The position numbers and the translations under genes were made by a program. The notes beneath the pieces are model-generated. The model ran no database searches. It had not been told where the DNA came from and saw only the letters and a program-made list of their open reading frames with translations. A stretch of 64,000 bases of DNA, taken from positions 868,001-932,000 of the forward strand of contig NZ_CP169217.1 of NCBI RefSeq assembly GCF_041897535.1, given 5' to 3'. This document shows positions 42,161 to 51,082 of the stretch, in pieces (the stretch's first letter is position 1; the number at the start of each line of letters is the position of its first letter). Origin of the DNA: Methylomicrobium lacus_A. Its GTDB lineage: Bacteria > Pseudomonadota > Gammaproteobacteria > Methylococcales > Methylomonadaceae.

Positions 42161-42197
42161 AAGGATTTAGGACATCATCCAAGTCCTTATTTATTTC
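42161..42197 (+). terminator. likely original tRNA-Thr terminator, now behind attR
   Basis: AGGAC (42169-42173) pairs with GTCCT (42183-42187) within AAGGA...TCCTT, followed by TATTTATTT. Before integration this stood 10 bp after the tRNA. The phage insertion separated them by 10 kb. Confidence 0.5.
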
Positions 42198-42424
42198 CTG
42201 TGGGACAATGACGGGACATTTACCCGCAACACTTCACAATAGCCCCCCTCCCCGTCTCCGTTCTCAAACCTCACTAAACCGCACACCGATTGCACTTCCA
42301 AGCTTGGTTAAAAAAATGGTCGGAATGAGTGCTTTTTCATGATAAAGCGAACCGTTTGATAAACTCCCGGGCGGCGGAGTTGAGGTCGCTCGTCGTTACA
42401 ATTTTTGCTTCCGTGAATGTGTAA

Positions 42425-42607
42425 TTAAACGGTAACCTTGGATAACAGATAGTCTAAAGTCTCTTCCTGATTAGGAGTCAGCGGCTTATCCTTGTTCAAT
42501 CGTTCCCGCAAAGCCAATAGAAACTGCCATTCAGAAGGCATCAGCCTACTCTTGTGCGACTCGCACTCGTTAATCTGTTTGATATATTCGTCTTTCCAAT
42601 CGGCCAT
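42425..42607 (-). CDS. small hypothetical protein
   Basis: The 60-residue protein is acidic and helical, with no membrane segment. ATG 42607 follows an excellent AGGAGGG, which sets the start and argues for translation. MADWKDEYIKQINECES opens it. I do not recognise it. Confidence 0.6.
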   Translation of the reverse strand: MADWKDEYIKQINECESHKSRLMPSEWQFLLALRERLNKDKPLTPNQEETLDYLLSKVTV

Positions 42608-42823
42608 ATCACTCACCCTCCTGAGGATTTTAATTATGAAAAACAACGACTCAGAGGATACATCTGCTCTTAAGTCTTCATTAAGAAGTCTAACAGAAAA
42701 AAAAATTTGTGTGAAGAATTTGCGGCAACTAACGCCGATTTTTGACCAGAGCGGAGTCCGCGCCCATATGTCATTCAGCAAAGGGTGGCTGAAGGGAACG
42801 TCCACCGTATAGCCACACGCGCA

Positions 42824-43036
42824 TTATCCTCCGCTATGCAAGGCAAAATAAGCGGCTGCACATTGGCTGAAAAATTGGGCAGCGCTAAAAATTATTTGGC
42901 ACCTAACCATTGATTTTCCGCTCAATAAACGCGCCAGTAACATAGCAATAAGAGTACCTGCTATCGACATGGCACCAAAACCCAAAAGAACAAAAGTTGA
43001 ATCATCGAAATATTTAGCCAATTCTAGTGAAATCAT
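42824..43036 (-). CDS. possible small membrane protein
   Basis: The 70-residue frame has two hydrophobic stretches (residues 15-38 and 46-65). No clear ribosome site precedes it and base use is unremarkable. It may be a real small gene or a remnant. Confidence 0.3.
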   Translation of the reverse strand: MISLELAKYFDDSTFVLLGFGAMSIAGTLIAMLLARLLSGKSMVRCQIIFSAAQFFSQCAAAYFALHSGG

Positions 43037-43085
43037 ATGATTACTAACAGAAATAGTTATTATTATTTGTTAATGTTTTAAATCT

Positions 43086-43328
43086 TCACGCTTTAATTTG
43101 TTCTATGTAAGGCATACGTCCTAACAATCCTTTATCGCTCCGACGTTTTTCAAGATATTCATCGTCCAACCTCTTCCGCCAAGCGACAGCGTTAGCACTT
43201 TGTTGCCAAAATTCATCCGTACTCCTTTGGTCATTCTTATCCTTTGCTTGAACCTGAAAACCATAGCCACCTCGATCTAGTAAACAAAGTAATTCTAAAA
43301 TTTGATTATATTTCCATTTTCTAAATCT
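43086..43328 (-). pseudogene. 5'-truncated gene remnant
   Basis: From just after a TAA at 43329 a frame of 80 codons runs to TGA at 43086 without a usable early start. The protein is convincing: WKYNQILELLCLLDRGG, DEFWQQSANAVAWRKR, LEKRRSDKGLLGRMPYIEQ. It looks like the tail of a soluble, charged protein that has lost its 5' end. Family unknown. Confidence 0.45.
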
Positions 43329-43571
43329 TTACTTTGGCAGTAACCCTTATTTGCCCGAACTAGAAAGCAAACCTGCCAACGTTTTAACTACTCCAAGCAC
43401 ATCCGAAAATTGTTTAGTTTAGCACTAGGTTATATTTCCTACTAGATCAATTGGTTTTTTCTTTTTCTGTATCACTTCGCCTAAATTTAGAGAGGGAGGG
43501 CGCAGAAAAAAAACCGATCAGGAAGCTGAAAAAGCTCTAGTACAACGCACCGGAAATTCTCCGAATAATTT

Positions 43572-44333
43572 TTAAACCACCAGAGGCCTTCCGGTATAAG
43601 TCCAGCGAAAAGGCTTAGCGAGGGTTTCATTGAAGAAATCGATAAACTGAAAAATACGTCCTTTCAAATCTGCTCTCGAGGTGAAGCTTGCCCGTTTGAG
43701 CAAGCGACGGGATAGAATGCCAAACCAAATCTCGATCTGATTCAGCCACGAGCAATGCTTGGGCGTATAAACAAAGCGAATGCGATGGCTTTCGTCCTGC
43801 AAAAAAGCCGCGCGGGAGTTCATATCCCGTAGTACTCCGCGTTCCCCTTTCACGCCCAAGTCCTCGTCAATTCCGCAGGCTTTGGCGATCCATTCCACCA
43901 GCGTCGCGGATTTATGGGTGTTCAACTGATCGGCCACAAACAGCCATTGCCCCTGAGGGTCTGTGGCGACGGTTTGCTGCACGTGGGCGACAAAGTCAGC
44001 TTCTGTTCGTGTGTCCTGAACAGTGGGCGCAATGACCTTGCCTGTTGCCACCTCGAAGTTGGCAATCAGGGCTTGGGTGCCGTGGCGCCGGTATTCGTAC
44101 TCGATCCGTTCCGGCTGTCCGGGTTGCATGGGCTGTGCGGGGTGAATGCGCTCCAGGGCCTGAATGCCGGTTTTTTCATCGATGCTGATCACGTGAATGC
44201 CTTGCGCATGCAGCGCCGGGGCTTGCCGATACAGGTCGCATACCGCTTCGACGTTGACCTGGAAGGTGGCTTCATCGTCGATGGTGGGATTCAGCCAATA
44301 GCGCGTTCGATGCGGCTTTAGCTGACCCTGCAT
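43572..44333 (-). CDS. IS630 transposase, catalytic DDE part
   Basis: The 253-residue frame has the catalytic acids in place: Asp in VISIDEKTGIQ, Asp in WLFVADQLNTH, and Glu in CSWLNQIEIWFGIL. It overlaps the N-terminal frame by 62 bp. Alone it lacks the DNA-binding domain, so activity depends on frameshifting. Confidence 0.85.
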   Translation of the reverse strand: MQGQLKPHRTRYWLNPTIDDEATFQVNVEAVCDLYRQAPALHAQGIHVISIDEKTGIQALERIHPAQPMQPGQPERIEYEYRRHGTQALIANFEVATGKVIAPTVQDTRTEADFVAHVQQTVATDPQGQWLFVADQLNTHKSATLVEWIAKACGIDEDLGVKGERGVLRDMNSRAAFLQDESHRIRFVYTPKHCSWLNQIEIWFGILSRRLLKRASFTSRADLKGRIFQFIDFFNETLAKPFRWTYTGRPLVV

Positions 44334-44796
44334 TTAAAAAACGACCAATACTGGTCGCTGAGATACGGTCGACAATGCCTTGCTTAACGGCTTCCCGTGC
44401 CAAATCTTTGCGCGTCCAATGCGTCAAGGGTGAAGGCGGCGTTTCACAAGCCAACGCCAGCAGTTGGCAGACCTGTTCGGCGCTGAAGGTCTGTGGTGCA
44501 CCCGGACGTTCCGCATCCGCCAGAATCGTCTCGATCTGCCGGCGTAAACGTTCGGGATCATCTTCGCAGGCAGCCAGCGCCTCTTGGGCCGACAGCCAAC
44601 GACGACGCCACAAACCGACCGTCTCTTCCTTGATGTTCAGACCCTGCGCGCTGGCCTTGTTGCGACGGCCGGCTCCCGCATTTAAGACGATGCGCGCCCG
44701 CTGCACTAAACTGTGCGGCAGTTGCCGACTTCGAACAATGGCTTCCAGCGTCGATTGTTGGGCTTGCGTCAAAATAAGCGGAGTGAGTGGGCGCAT
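44272..44796 (-). CDS. IS630 transposase, N-terminal part
   Basis: The 174-residue frame holds the helix-turn-helix region: LTQAQQSTLEAIVRSRQLPHSLVQRARIVL, then NIKEETVGLWRRRWLS, and DRISATSIGRFLNAG. At this point the family continues QLKPHRTRYWLNP, but in the other frame. The shift is +1 (or -2) near a TTTTTTAAA run (about 44330-44340). It is either programmed frameshifting or an inactivating indel. Confidence 0.8.
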   Translation of the reverse strand: MRPLTPLILTQAQQSTLEAIVRSRQLPHSLVQRARIVLNAGAGRRNKASAQGLNIKEETVGLWRRRWLSAQEALAACEDDPERLRRQIETILADAERPGAPQTFSAEQVCQLLALACETPPSPLTHWTRKDLAREAVKQGIVDRISATSIGRFLNAGSAKAASNALLAESHHRR

Positions 44797-45158
44797 CGCT
44801 TCCTTGCGGGATGATTTTCGGGCTTGCTATTATCCTTCATTTTTTAGGTTTGTAGTACTAGCAGCTGCAAAAGCCCAAGCTGCCGTACGCAGGATGCGAT
44901 CAACAGTACGATCAAAGCCATCAAGATCAACCGCAATTGGATACGGCCGAGTTCAGCTACATCCGGATCCGGCCTGAAATACCGAATCCGGGTCAGATTG
45001 ATGTCTGACGGCGGCGTAATCGATACCGACACGATCGCCTCAAGCGGCGATGAGGTTTTCGACCTCTCTGCTGAGGAACGCAATGCCTTTGGGATTCGGT
45101 TGGCGACACCGTTATCAGACGGGAAATGCTGGGCAACGATAGCCGTTGCCCAACGACA

Positions 45159-45785
45159 TTACTTGCCGGAACTATTCGTCAAATAACTGGCGATCAGGTT
45201 GCGGTAGTCAGGAATATGGTTCGAAAACAGAGCGCCCAATCCTTCGACATCATTTCTCCAGTCGCGATGCAGTTCGCAGGCGACGCCAAACCAAGTCATC
45301 AACTGCACCCCAACCTGAGACATCCGATCCCACGCCGCATTCCGGGTGATTTCGTTGAAGGTGCCCGAGGCATCGGTCACCACAAACACATCAAAACCCG
45401 CTTCGATCGCCGAGAGCGCAGGAAATGCGACGCAGACCTCGGTGACGACGCCGGCGATAATCAGCTGCTTCTTGCCGGTTGCCTTGACCGCCTTGACGAA
45501 ATCCTCGTTATCCCAGGCGTTGATCTGTCCAGGGCGCGCGATATAAGGGGCTTCAGGGAAGGTCTCCTTCAGTTCGGCAACCAGGGGACCGTTCGGGCCG
45601 TTTTCAAAACTGGTCGTCAGAATGGTGGGTAGCTTGAAATACTTGGCCAGATCGGCGAGCGCCAGCACGTTATTCTTGAACTTGTCCGGATCGATGTCGC
45701 GTACCAGTGACAAGAGGCCTGTCTGATGGTCCACCAACAGAACGGCCGCATTGTCTTTATCAAGACGGGTATAAGGTTTTGTCAT
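45159..45785 (-). CDS. YcaC-type isochorismatase-family hydrolase
   Basis: The 208-residue protein has the cysteine-hydrolase triad: Asp in VLLVDHQTGLL, Lys near 80-110 and Cys in GVVTEVCVAFPAL. YcaC-like members have unknown physiological substrates. AGGAGAACC precedes ATG 45785. It follows the pirin gene, and the LysR gene upstream probably controls both. Confidence 0.88.
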   Translation of the reverse strand: MTKPYTRLDKDNAAVLLVDHQTGLLSLVRDIDPDKFKNNVLALADLAKYFKLPTILTTSFENGPNGPLVAELKETFPEAPYIARPGQINAWDNEDFVKAVKATGKKQLIIAGVVTEVCVAFPALSAIEAGFDVFVVTDASGTFNEITRNAAWDRMSQVGVQLMTWFGVACELHRDWRNDVEGLGALFSNHIPDYRNLIASYLTNSSGK

Positions 45786-45872
45786 GATGGTTCTCCTAAT
45801 GACTTGTTGAAGTGAAAGTGGCCGAACGAGTCAGTTGGGTTAAAGACCGTCCCATTCGGCGGGTTGCTTAAA

Positions 45873-46745
45873 TCAGTTAGCAGCAGGAATCCTGCCAAAC
45901 TTGCCCGACCGGTAATCCTCTATCGCCTGATCAATTTCGTCCTGGGTGTTCATCACGAACGGCCCATACCCCACGACCGGTTCGTTAATCGGTTCCCCGG
46001 CGAGCAATAACAGTTTTGCGCCATCGCTGGCTTCGATATCCAGGTAATCTCCGGCCCGGTCCAACACAACGAGTTGGGTCTCTTCCGCAAAGCGGTCGCC
46101 GTTGATACGAACGCTTCCGGTCAGGACGACCAACATGGTATTCCACCCATTCGGCACGTCTATCCTGGATTGGCCCGAATGCAGCCGAATGTCAAGAACG
46201 GTCATCGGCGAAAACGTATGTGCCGGACCGGTCGCATCGCCATGGCGGCCGGCGATCACCCGTACCGTCCCGGTGCCGCCAAGCAGTTCGACTTCCGGAA
46301 TAGCCTGATTCAGGATCGCTTGATAGCGCGGCCGCGTCATCTTGTGCTCGGCCGGCAGATTGACCCAGAGCTGAACCATTTCGAGCACGCCGCCCGATCG
46401 GGTAAAGCTTTCGGAGTGAAACTCCTGATGCAGGATGCCGGATCCTGCGGTCATCCACTGCACATCGCCCGGCCCGATCACGCCGCCTTTGCCGGTCGAG
46501 TCGCGATGCGCAACTTCGCCCTGATAAACCAGAGTGACCGTTTCGAAGCCTCTGTGCGGGTGTTCGCCGACACCGCGCGGTTTAGCGGCGCTATCAAACA
46601 TCGCCGGTCCCGCATAATCCAGAAGAAGAAACGGGCTTACCTTGTCAGTCTGGCCCGAGTCGTAGGAAAACAACGAACGCACGGGAAAACCGTCACCCAC
46701 CCAGTGTCTTGTAGGCGAGCTTTGAATCGCGATGACTTTTTTCAT
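45873..46745 (-). CDS. pirin family protein
   Basis: The 290-residue double-cupin protein has the pirin metal motif EHPHRGFETVTLVYQGEVAHRDSTG and later EFHSESF. Some bacterial pirins have quercetinase activity or modulate metabolic enzymes. GGAGC precedes ATG 46745. It is divergent from a LysR regulator. Confidence 0.92.
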   Translation of the reverse strand: MKKVIAIQSSPTRHWVGDGFPVRSLFSYDSGQTDKVSPFLLLDYAGPAMFDSAAKPRGVGEHPHRGFETVTLVYQGEVAHRDSTGKGGVIGPGDVQWMTAGSGILHQEFHSESFTRSGGVLEMVQLWVNLPAEHKMTRPRYQAILNQAIPEVELLGGTGTVRVIAGRHGDATGPAHTFSPMTVLDIRLHSGQSRIDVPNGWNTMLVVLTGSVRINGDRFAEETQLVVLDRAGDYLDIEASDGAKLLLLAGEPINEPVVGYGPFVMNTQDEIDQAIEDYRSGKFGRIPAAN

Positions 46746-46833
46746 GGCTTGCTCCTGATTGATGCATGAGATTGACGATTGCAGTATATTGCTAAGACAG
46801 TTTATTGTGTAGATGTGAAAAACCGATTAATTA

Positions 46834-46849
46834 GTTCCATAAATAGAAC
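46834..46849. promoter_or_regulatory. inverted repeat at the LysR gene start
   Basis: GTTCCATAAATAGAAC has matching GTTC/GAAC arms and a T-N11-A pattern, 9 bp before the LysR start, in the divergent interval with pirin. It fits an autoregulatory LysR site. Confidence 0.4.
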
Positions 46850-46858
46850 AATAGAACC

Positions 46859-47764
46859 ATGCAGGATCTGAACGACCTTTACTACTATGTCAAAGTGGTA
46901 GACCACGGCGGCTTCGCCTCTGCCGGTCGGGCACTGGGCATCCCAAAATCGAAATTGAGCCGACGTATCGCTCTGTTGGAAGACCGACTGGGAGTCAGGC
47001 TGATTCAGCGCTCGACCCGGCGTTTTTCGATTACCGAGATTGGACAAACTTATTACGAACACTGCAATGCGATGCTGATCGAGGCCGAGGCGGCTCAGGA
47101 ATCGATCGATGTCACCCGCGCCAAACCGTGCGGAACGATTAGAATGACCTGCCCGCCGGCGTTGCTGCATGCCCATGTCGGAAGCATGCTGGCGGACTTC
47201 ATGGCGTTGAATCCCTTGGTTGCGATTCATCTTGAAGCGAGCAACCGCAGGGTCGATCCGGTCGGAGAAGGCATCGACCTGGCGATCCGGGTTCGCCAGT
47301 CGCCGATAGAGAACAGCGATCTGGTCATGCGCATTTTCTCGGATCGCCGGCAATGCCTGGTCGCCAGTCCTGCCCTGGTCGAAAGATACGGCCTGCCAAG
47401 CGCTCCGGCGGATCTGGCTGAATGGCCGAGTCTGTCGCACGGAACCCCACAGGATGAGCACGTTTGGATACTGTCGGGCCCTGATAACGCACAAGTCTCA
47501 TTACGCCATAAGCCTAAGTTTATTGCGAACGACATGATAGCCCTGCGCTCTGCGGCCGTTGCAGGGATTGGGGTAGCTAAGCTGCCCGCCATGTTTATCC
47601 AGGAAGAACGGGCTGACGGGACGCTGGTTAAGGTGTTGCCGGAATGGGCGCCCAATCGGGAAATCATTCATGCGGTGTATCCATCGCGCAGAGGCTTGCT
47701 CCCCTCGGTGCGCGCGCTGATTGATTTTCTGTCGGAACGCTATAGCGAGTTGGACGAAAAATAG
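46859..47764 (+). CDS. LysR-family transcriptional regulator
   Basis: The 301-residue protein begins with the LysR helix-turn-helix (DLNDLYYYVKVVDHGGFASAGRALGIPKSKLSRRIALLEDRLGVRLIQRSTR). A periplasmic-binding-like effector domain follows (CGTIRMTCPPALLHAHVGSML ... RVDPVGEGIDLAIRVRQSP). It is divergent from pirin and YcaC-like genes and probably regulates them. Confidence 0.92.
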   Translation: MQDLNDLYYYVKVVDHGGFASAGRALGIPKSKLSRRIALLEDRLGVRLIQRSTRRFSITEIGQTYYEHCNAMLIEAEAAQESIDVTRAKPCGTIRMTCPPALLHAHVGSMLADFMALNPLVAIHLEASNRRVDPVGEGIDLAIRVRQSPIENSDLVMRIFSDRRQCLVASPALVERYGLPSAPADLAEWPSLSHGTPQDEHVWILSGPDNAQVSLRHKPKFIANDMIALRSAAVAGIGVAKLPAMFIQEERADGTLVKVLPEWAPNREIIHAVYPSRRGLLPSVRALIDFLSERYSELDEK

Positions 47765-47968
47765 GCCTAGAAAGCCTGGTCTCGCATTCTCCTTCAATCA
47801 AGGATTGAAGCGTACACTTGCGAAAATATCGTCAGGTACTGATGGGTGAATCTCCCTTTCTGGCCCTCATGCGCGCCGCGTGGAAATACAGTAGGGCCAG
47901 TACGCGGGACGGAACGCTGGCGCGTCCTCCCACGAATTACAGCATGGCGCGCGGGGAACAGAAAAAGT

Positions 47969-48274
47969 TTATTTTTTAATTTTTTTATAGTTTTCCTCGC
48001 TTTCGCGCATCACTTTTTCACCTTCTGCGATCATTCGCCTGCCTTCATCAATTTTACTTTGACCTTCGGCGACTAAAGCATTGCCGCGATCAACCAATTG
48101 CTTGCCCTGCTTCCATCTATCCCCCAAGCTGGCTATGCCTTGGCTTTCGCGTAGCATTTCTTCGCCAGAAAGAATGGGGGCCGGGGCTGGTTCGGGATTA
48201 GAAGCGCAGCCGCTAAGAAGTAAAATTAAACTAGGGATAGTCAGGTTAGGTCGAATAGTGAAATGATTTTTCAT
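47969..48274 (-). CDS. small lipoprotein with helical repeats
   Basis: The 101-residue protein has a lipoprotein signal and lipobox LLSGC. The mature part is a charged helix with repeating pattern GKQLVDRGNALVAEGQSKIDEGRRMIAEGEKVMRES, coiled-coil-like with period 7-11. It is probably anchored in the outer membrane. No family recognised. Positions 47765-47968 show no gene. Confidence 0.7.
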   Translation of the reverse strand: MKNHFTIRPNLTIPSLILLLSGCASNPEPAPAPILSGEEMLRESQGIASLGDRWKQGKQLVDRGNALVAEGQSKIDEGRRMIAEGEKVMRESEENYKKIKK

Positions 48275-48907
48275 GATCAGTTACTCTAGGTGTTATGGAC
48301 TTATAAAAGGCGGTTAATTTTACAAAAAAAGCTTTGCCTTTGCAGGTTCGATTGGCCGTTCCGGACGATTGGCCCTAAACCCGCAAACACCACAATTGGA
48401 AGGCTGAACGCCTTGATGGAGAGCCGGTCTGTGCGCGCACAGTCAAATACAGGGAGAGCGGTGCCTTGCCAGCAAAGCCAGCACGCCTCAACCACATTCA
48501 GACCCGGCCGCGGGCAGTGAGCGAAAACGATCCCGATTGTTGACTGCAGGCCAGGTTATGAGAACGCAGTCACTTTCGACCAGTAGTAGTTTTCCGTCCG
48601 GTTGATGGAGCCCCCAACCCCGTTTCCTCGGAACATAGTTGAGCGCCTGAGGGCATATTTTTCGTCGCGTACAGAGAACAGCTCTTTTGCGACCGTTATG
48701 GAATAAGCCTATATCACTAGATGTGACTCATTCCATTGAAATAGTAATTTTTATGAACTAAACTATAAAATATTAAGTCTCACTTACGCTAAAAAATGAT
48801 GGTTAATTCAGAGATGCTTTGTCTTTGAATAAGAGAACTATTATATGCTAAAGCATTAATTTGCAGCTAATAGTTTGATTTTTTTACAACCTTAAGTGAG
48901 GTGCATT
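48275..48907. other. intergenic region without a convincing gene
   Basis: The stretch of 633 bp has short open frames only. A leftward frame near 48530-48700 reads RKRGWGLHQPDGKLLLVESD but has no start and is probably a decayed gene. The last 150 bp are AT-rich and should contain the promoter of the 48908 gene. Confidence 0.5.
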
Positions 48908-49174
48908 ATGAAAATTAGACAAATAATAACGGCAGTAACGCTTTTGCTGTTGGCTACGGGCAGTGCTTTCGCCAGACCCGACTTCCACCACAACACCGGT
49001 TCGCGCTCCATCATGCACCCGCAAAATCATGCGCGCGGCCATTCCGGTAGCAGTAAGGGCAGAGCATCCTATACTGCACCAGAAATTGATGCGGCCTCCG
49101 GAACCAGTGCGATCGCTTTGCTAGCAGGCGTTTTGTTGCTAGCGGGTGAAAGAGCTCGATCTAAACGCTCTTAA
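48908..49174 (+). CDS. VPEID-CTERM sorting-signal protein (exosortase E substrate)
   Basis: The 88-residue protein has a signal peptide (KIRQIITAVTLLLLATGSAFA), a short His/Ser/Gly-rich body (HPQNHARGHSGSS), and a C-terminal sorting module. The module is the motif APEIDAASGTS, a hydrophobic stretch AIALLAGVLLLAG and basic ERARSKRS. This is the VPEID-CTERM type handled by exosortase E, encoded 210 bp downstream. ATG 48908 follows GAGGTG; an in-frame GTG lies 4 codons earlier. After sorting the mature body would be under 50 residues. Confidence 0.85.
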   Translation: MKIRQIITAVTLLLLATGSAFARPDFHHNTGSRSIMHPQNHARGHSGSSKGRASYTAPEIDAASGTSAIALLAGVLLLAGERARSKRS

Positions 49175-49199
49175 CATTTTTCGGCATTAAGATTGAAAG

Positions 49200-49233
49200 C
49201 CGGGTCAGAACGCAGTTTTCTGACCCGGTTTTT
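49200..49233 (+). terminator. Rho-independent terminator after the VPEID-CTERM gene
   Basis: CCGGGTCAGA / TCTGACCCGG with a 9-nt loop is followed by TTTTTC. It separates the substrate gene from the exosortase gene, so the two are probably transcribed separately. Confidence 0.85.
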
Positions 49234-49383
49234 CTTTAGTAAACCATGCTCCCTGTTGTTTCGACGAAACCATCCTTCGACAAGCGCTTTAGTCCCGAAC
49301 GCAGCGAAGGATCAGACCTATGGGAATCGATGTTTCAAGCGCCTAAATTATTTTACGCACATGGCTTTAGTGAATGAATTGTG

Positions 49384-51045
49384 ATGCAAGGTTACGTACT
49401 CGCCCCCCCGAAGAAGTTTGTGATTCGCTGGATTTTGCTTCTGGTAATATTCGCACTCGAACTCGTGGTGTTAACCGCTCGGTATGAAGTGCCACCTCTC
49501 TTGGCAAATGATGCCAATTGGTCAGCGTGGCTGTTCCATTTTTCGAAAGAGATTTGGCCGGCAGTTCTCTGGATTATCGGTGCTTATCTCATTATCCTCA
49601 GTCCTCGGCTTAGGATTATTCGCAACGATTTACTGAACTACTTGGTTGAATATCGCTGGCAGGTCTGGCTAGTATGCCACATCCTCGCTCTCGCTGCGTT
49701 CGCAGTTGTCACCGCGCTCATCTTTGAAACACCTACCAATCCCGCCCGTCTTTCGGCGCCCTGGTTTTCTGGTTGGTTTGCGCTGGCAAGCGCAACACTG
49801 CTGTCATGGTTGCTCGCCCTAGCTCCTGGTCATTTTTGGTTGCGCCTGGTTCGCCAAGAGTGCACGGCATTGCTCATAGGCTGTCTATTGGGAATAGGCG
49901 CCTGGATGCTCATGCGAATGCTCGGTCAGTATGAAACTTCCATTCTCTGGCAAAATGAATTTTGGAACTCTCTGGCCATGCCTACCTTACAGCTCGTCCA
50001 TTCGCTGCTTGGCTGGTTTTATGCTGATCTCGTCTATCAACCGGAGACATTTCTTTTAGGCACAGACTCTTTCCAAGTAGAAATCAGTTACGCCTGTTCG
50101 GGTATCGAAGGCATATCCCTGATTACTCTATTTCTCGCCCTCTATCTTTGGCTATTTCGCAAGGAGCTACGCTTTCCGCAAGTCTTTTGGCTTTTCCCTC
50201 TTGGAATAATCGTTATCTGGCTAGCCAACGCCGTGCGCATCGCCATGCTGATAGCGATCGGTGCATCCGTCTCCCCTGAAGTCGCACTCAAGGGCTTTCA
50301 CGCGCATGCTGGCTGGATAGCCTTTACTCTTATTGCAATCGGCTCGATTGCTCTATCGAACCGATTGCAGTTTTTTGCCGTTACCGAGCCAGACTTACCC
50401 ACGGTTAAAGCCAACAAATCTCTTGCCGCCGCCTTGATCGTTCCTTTCTTGGTTCTGATGGCGGTCACGATGATTACGTCAGCATCCACCTTCGGCTTTG
50501 ACATCCTATATCCCCTACGCGTTGTCGCTGTCAGTATACTGCTTTACTATTTTCGCAAGTCCTATAATAGCCTCAGTTCGAACTGGACTTGGCAAGCAAG
50601 CGCCATCGGAACTGTAGTATTCATAATCTGGATGTTACTGGAGCCAAATATTGACAGCAGCAAGACTCCCTTATCACAAGGCTTGGAGGAACTTACAAGC
50701 GAGTCAGCAGCCATTTGGCTGATTTTTCGTGTGCTCGGCTCGGTAATCACCGTGCCTTTGGCCGAGGAACTTGCCTTCCGCGGTTACTTAATCCGTAAGC
50801 TGATTGCGAAAGACTTCGAAAATGTACATCCCGGACAGTTCACCTGGTTTTCGTTCCTGCTCACATCCATACTTTTTGGACTACTGCATGAGCGCGGGGT
50901 TGCTGGCACTCTGGCCGGGATGGGTTATGCTTTGGCCCTTTACCGCCGTGGGCAACTGGGAGACGCCGTCATTGCCCACATGACGACTAACGCGCTGATT
51001 GCCATATTCGTCCTGTCGCAAGCAAGATGGTCTTTATGGTCATGA
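49384..51045 (+). CDS. xrtE: exosortase E / CPBP-family protease fusion (VPEID-CTERM system)
   Basis: The 553-residue membrane protein joins two domains. The N-terminal exosortase has catalytic Cys238 in YACSGIEGISLITLFLALYL, Arg in WLANAVRIAMLIAIG and His in HAHAGWIAFTLI. The C-terminal CPBP (CAAX-like) protease has EELAFRGYLIRKL and GLLHERGVAGTLAGMGYALAL plus HMTTN. It should recognise, cut and transfer proteins carrying the VPEID signal at the inner membrane. A GTG lies directly before the chosen ATG. The matching substrate is upstream. Confidence 0.88.
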   Translation: MQGYVLAPPKKFVIRWILLLVIFALELVVLTARYEVPPLLANDANWSAWLFHFSKEIWPAVLWIIGAYLIILSPRLRIIRNDLLNYLVEYRWQVWLVCHILALAAFAVVTALIFETPTNPARLSAPWFSGWFALASATLLSWLLALAPGHFWLRLVRQECTALLIGCLLGIGAWMLMRMLGQYETSILWQNEFWNSLAMPTLQLVHSLLGWFYADLVYQPETFLLGTDSFQVEISYACSGIEGISLITLFLALYLWLFRKELRFPQVFWLFPLGIIVIWLANAVRIAMLIAIGASVSPEVALKGFHAHAGWIAFTLIAIGSIALSNRLQFFAVTEPDLPTVKANKSLAAALIVPFLVLMAVTMITSASTFGFDILYPLRVVAVSILLYYFRKSYNSLSSNWTWQASAIGTVVFIIWMLLEPNIDSSKTPLSQGLEELTSESAAIWLIFRVLGSVITVPLAEELAFRGYLIRKLIAKDFENVHPGQFTWFSFLLTSILFGLLHERGVAGTLAGMGYALALYRRGQLGDAVIAHMTTNALIAIFVLSQARWSLWS

Positions 51046-51082
51046 CAAATCACTCCTCTCCACAACTTTTGATCATAATGCT

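Larger units (their letters stand above)
43538..44860 (-). mobile_element. IS630-family insertion sequence
   Basis: The element is about 1.3 kb with a DDE transposase in two frames. Both outer ends read TAGTAC inward and are flanked by TA, the target dinucleotide duplicated by IS630/Tc1-type elements. Longer terminal repeats are poor by eye, so exact ends are tentative. Confidence 0.65.

Noticed and set aside
44844..45083. Leftward 79-codon frame between the IS element and the YcaC-like gene
   Set aside because: It has an unconvincing protein, no ribosome site, and crosses the proposed IS end.
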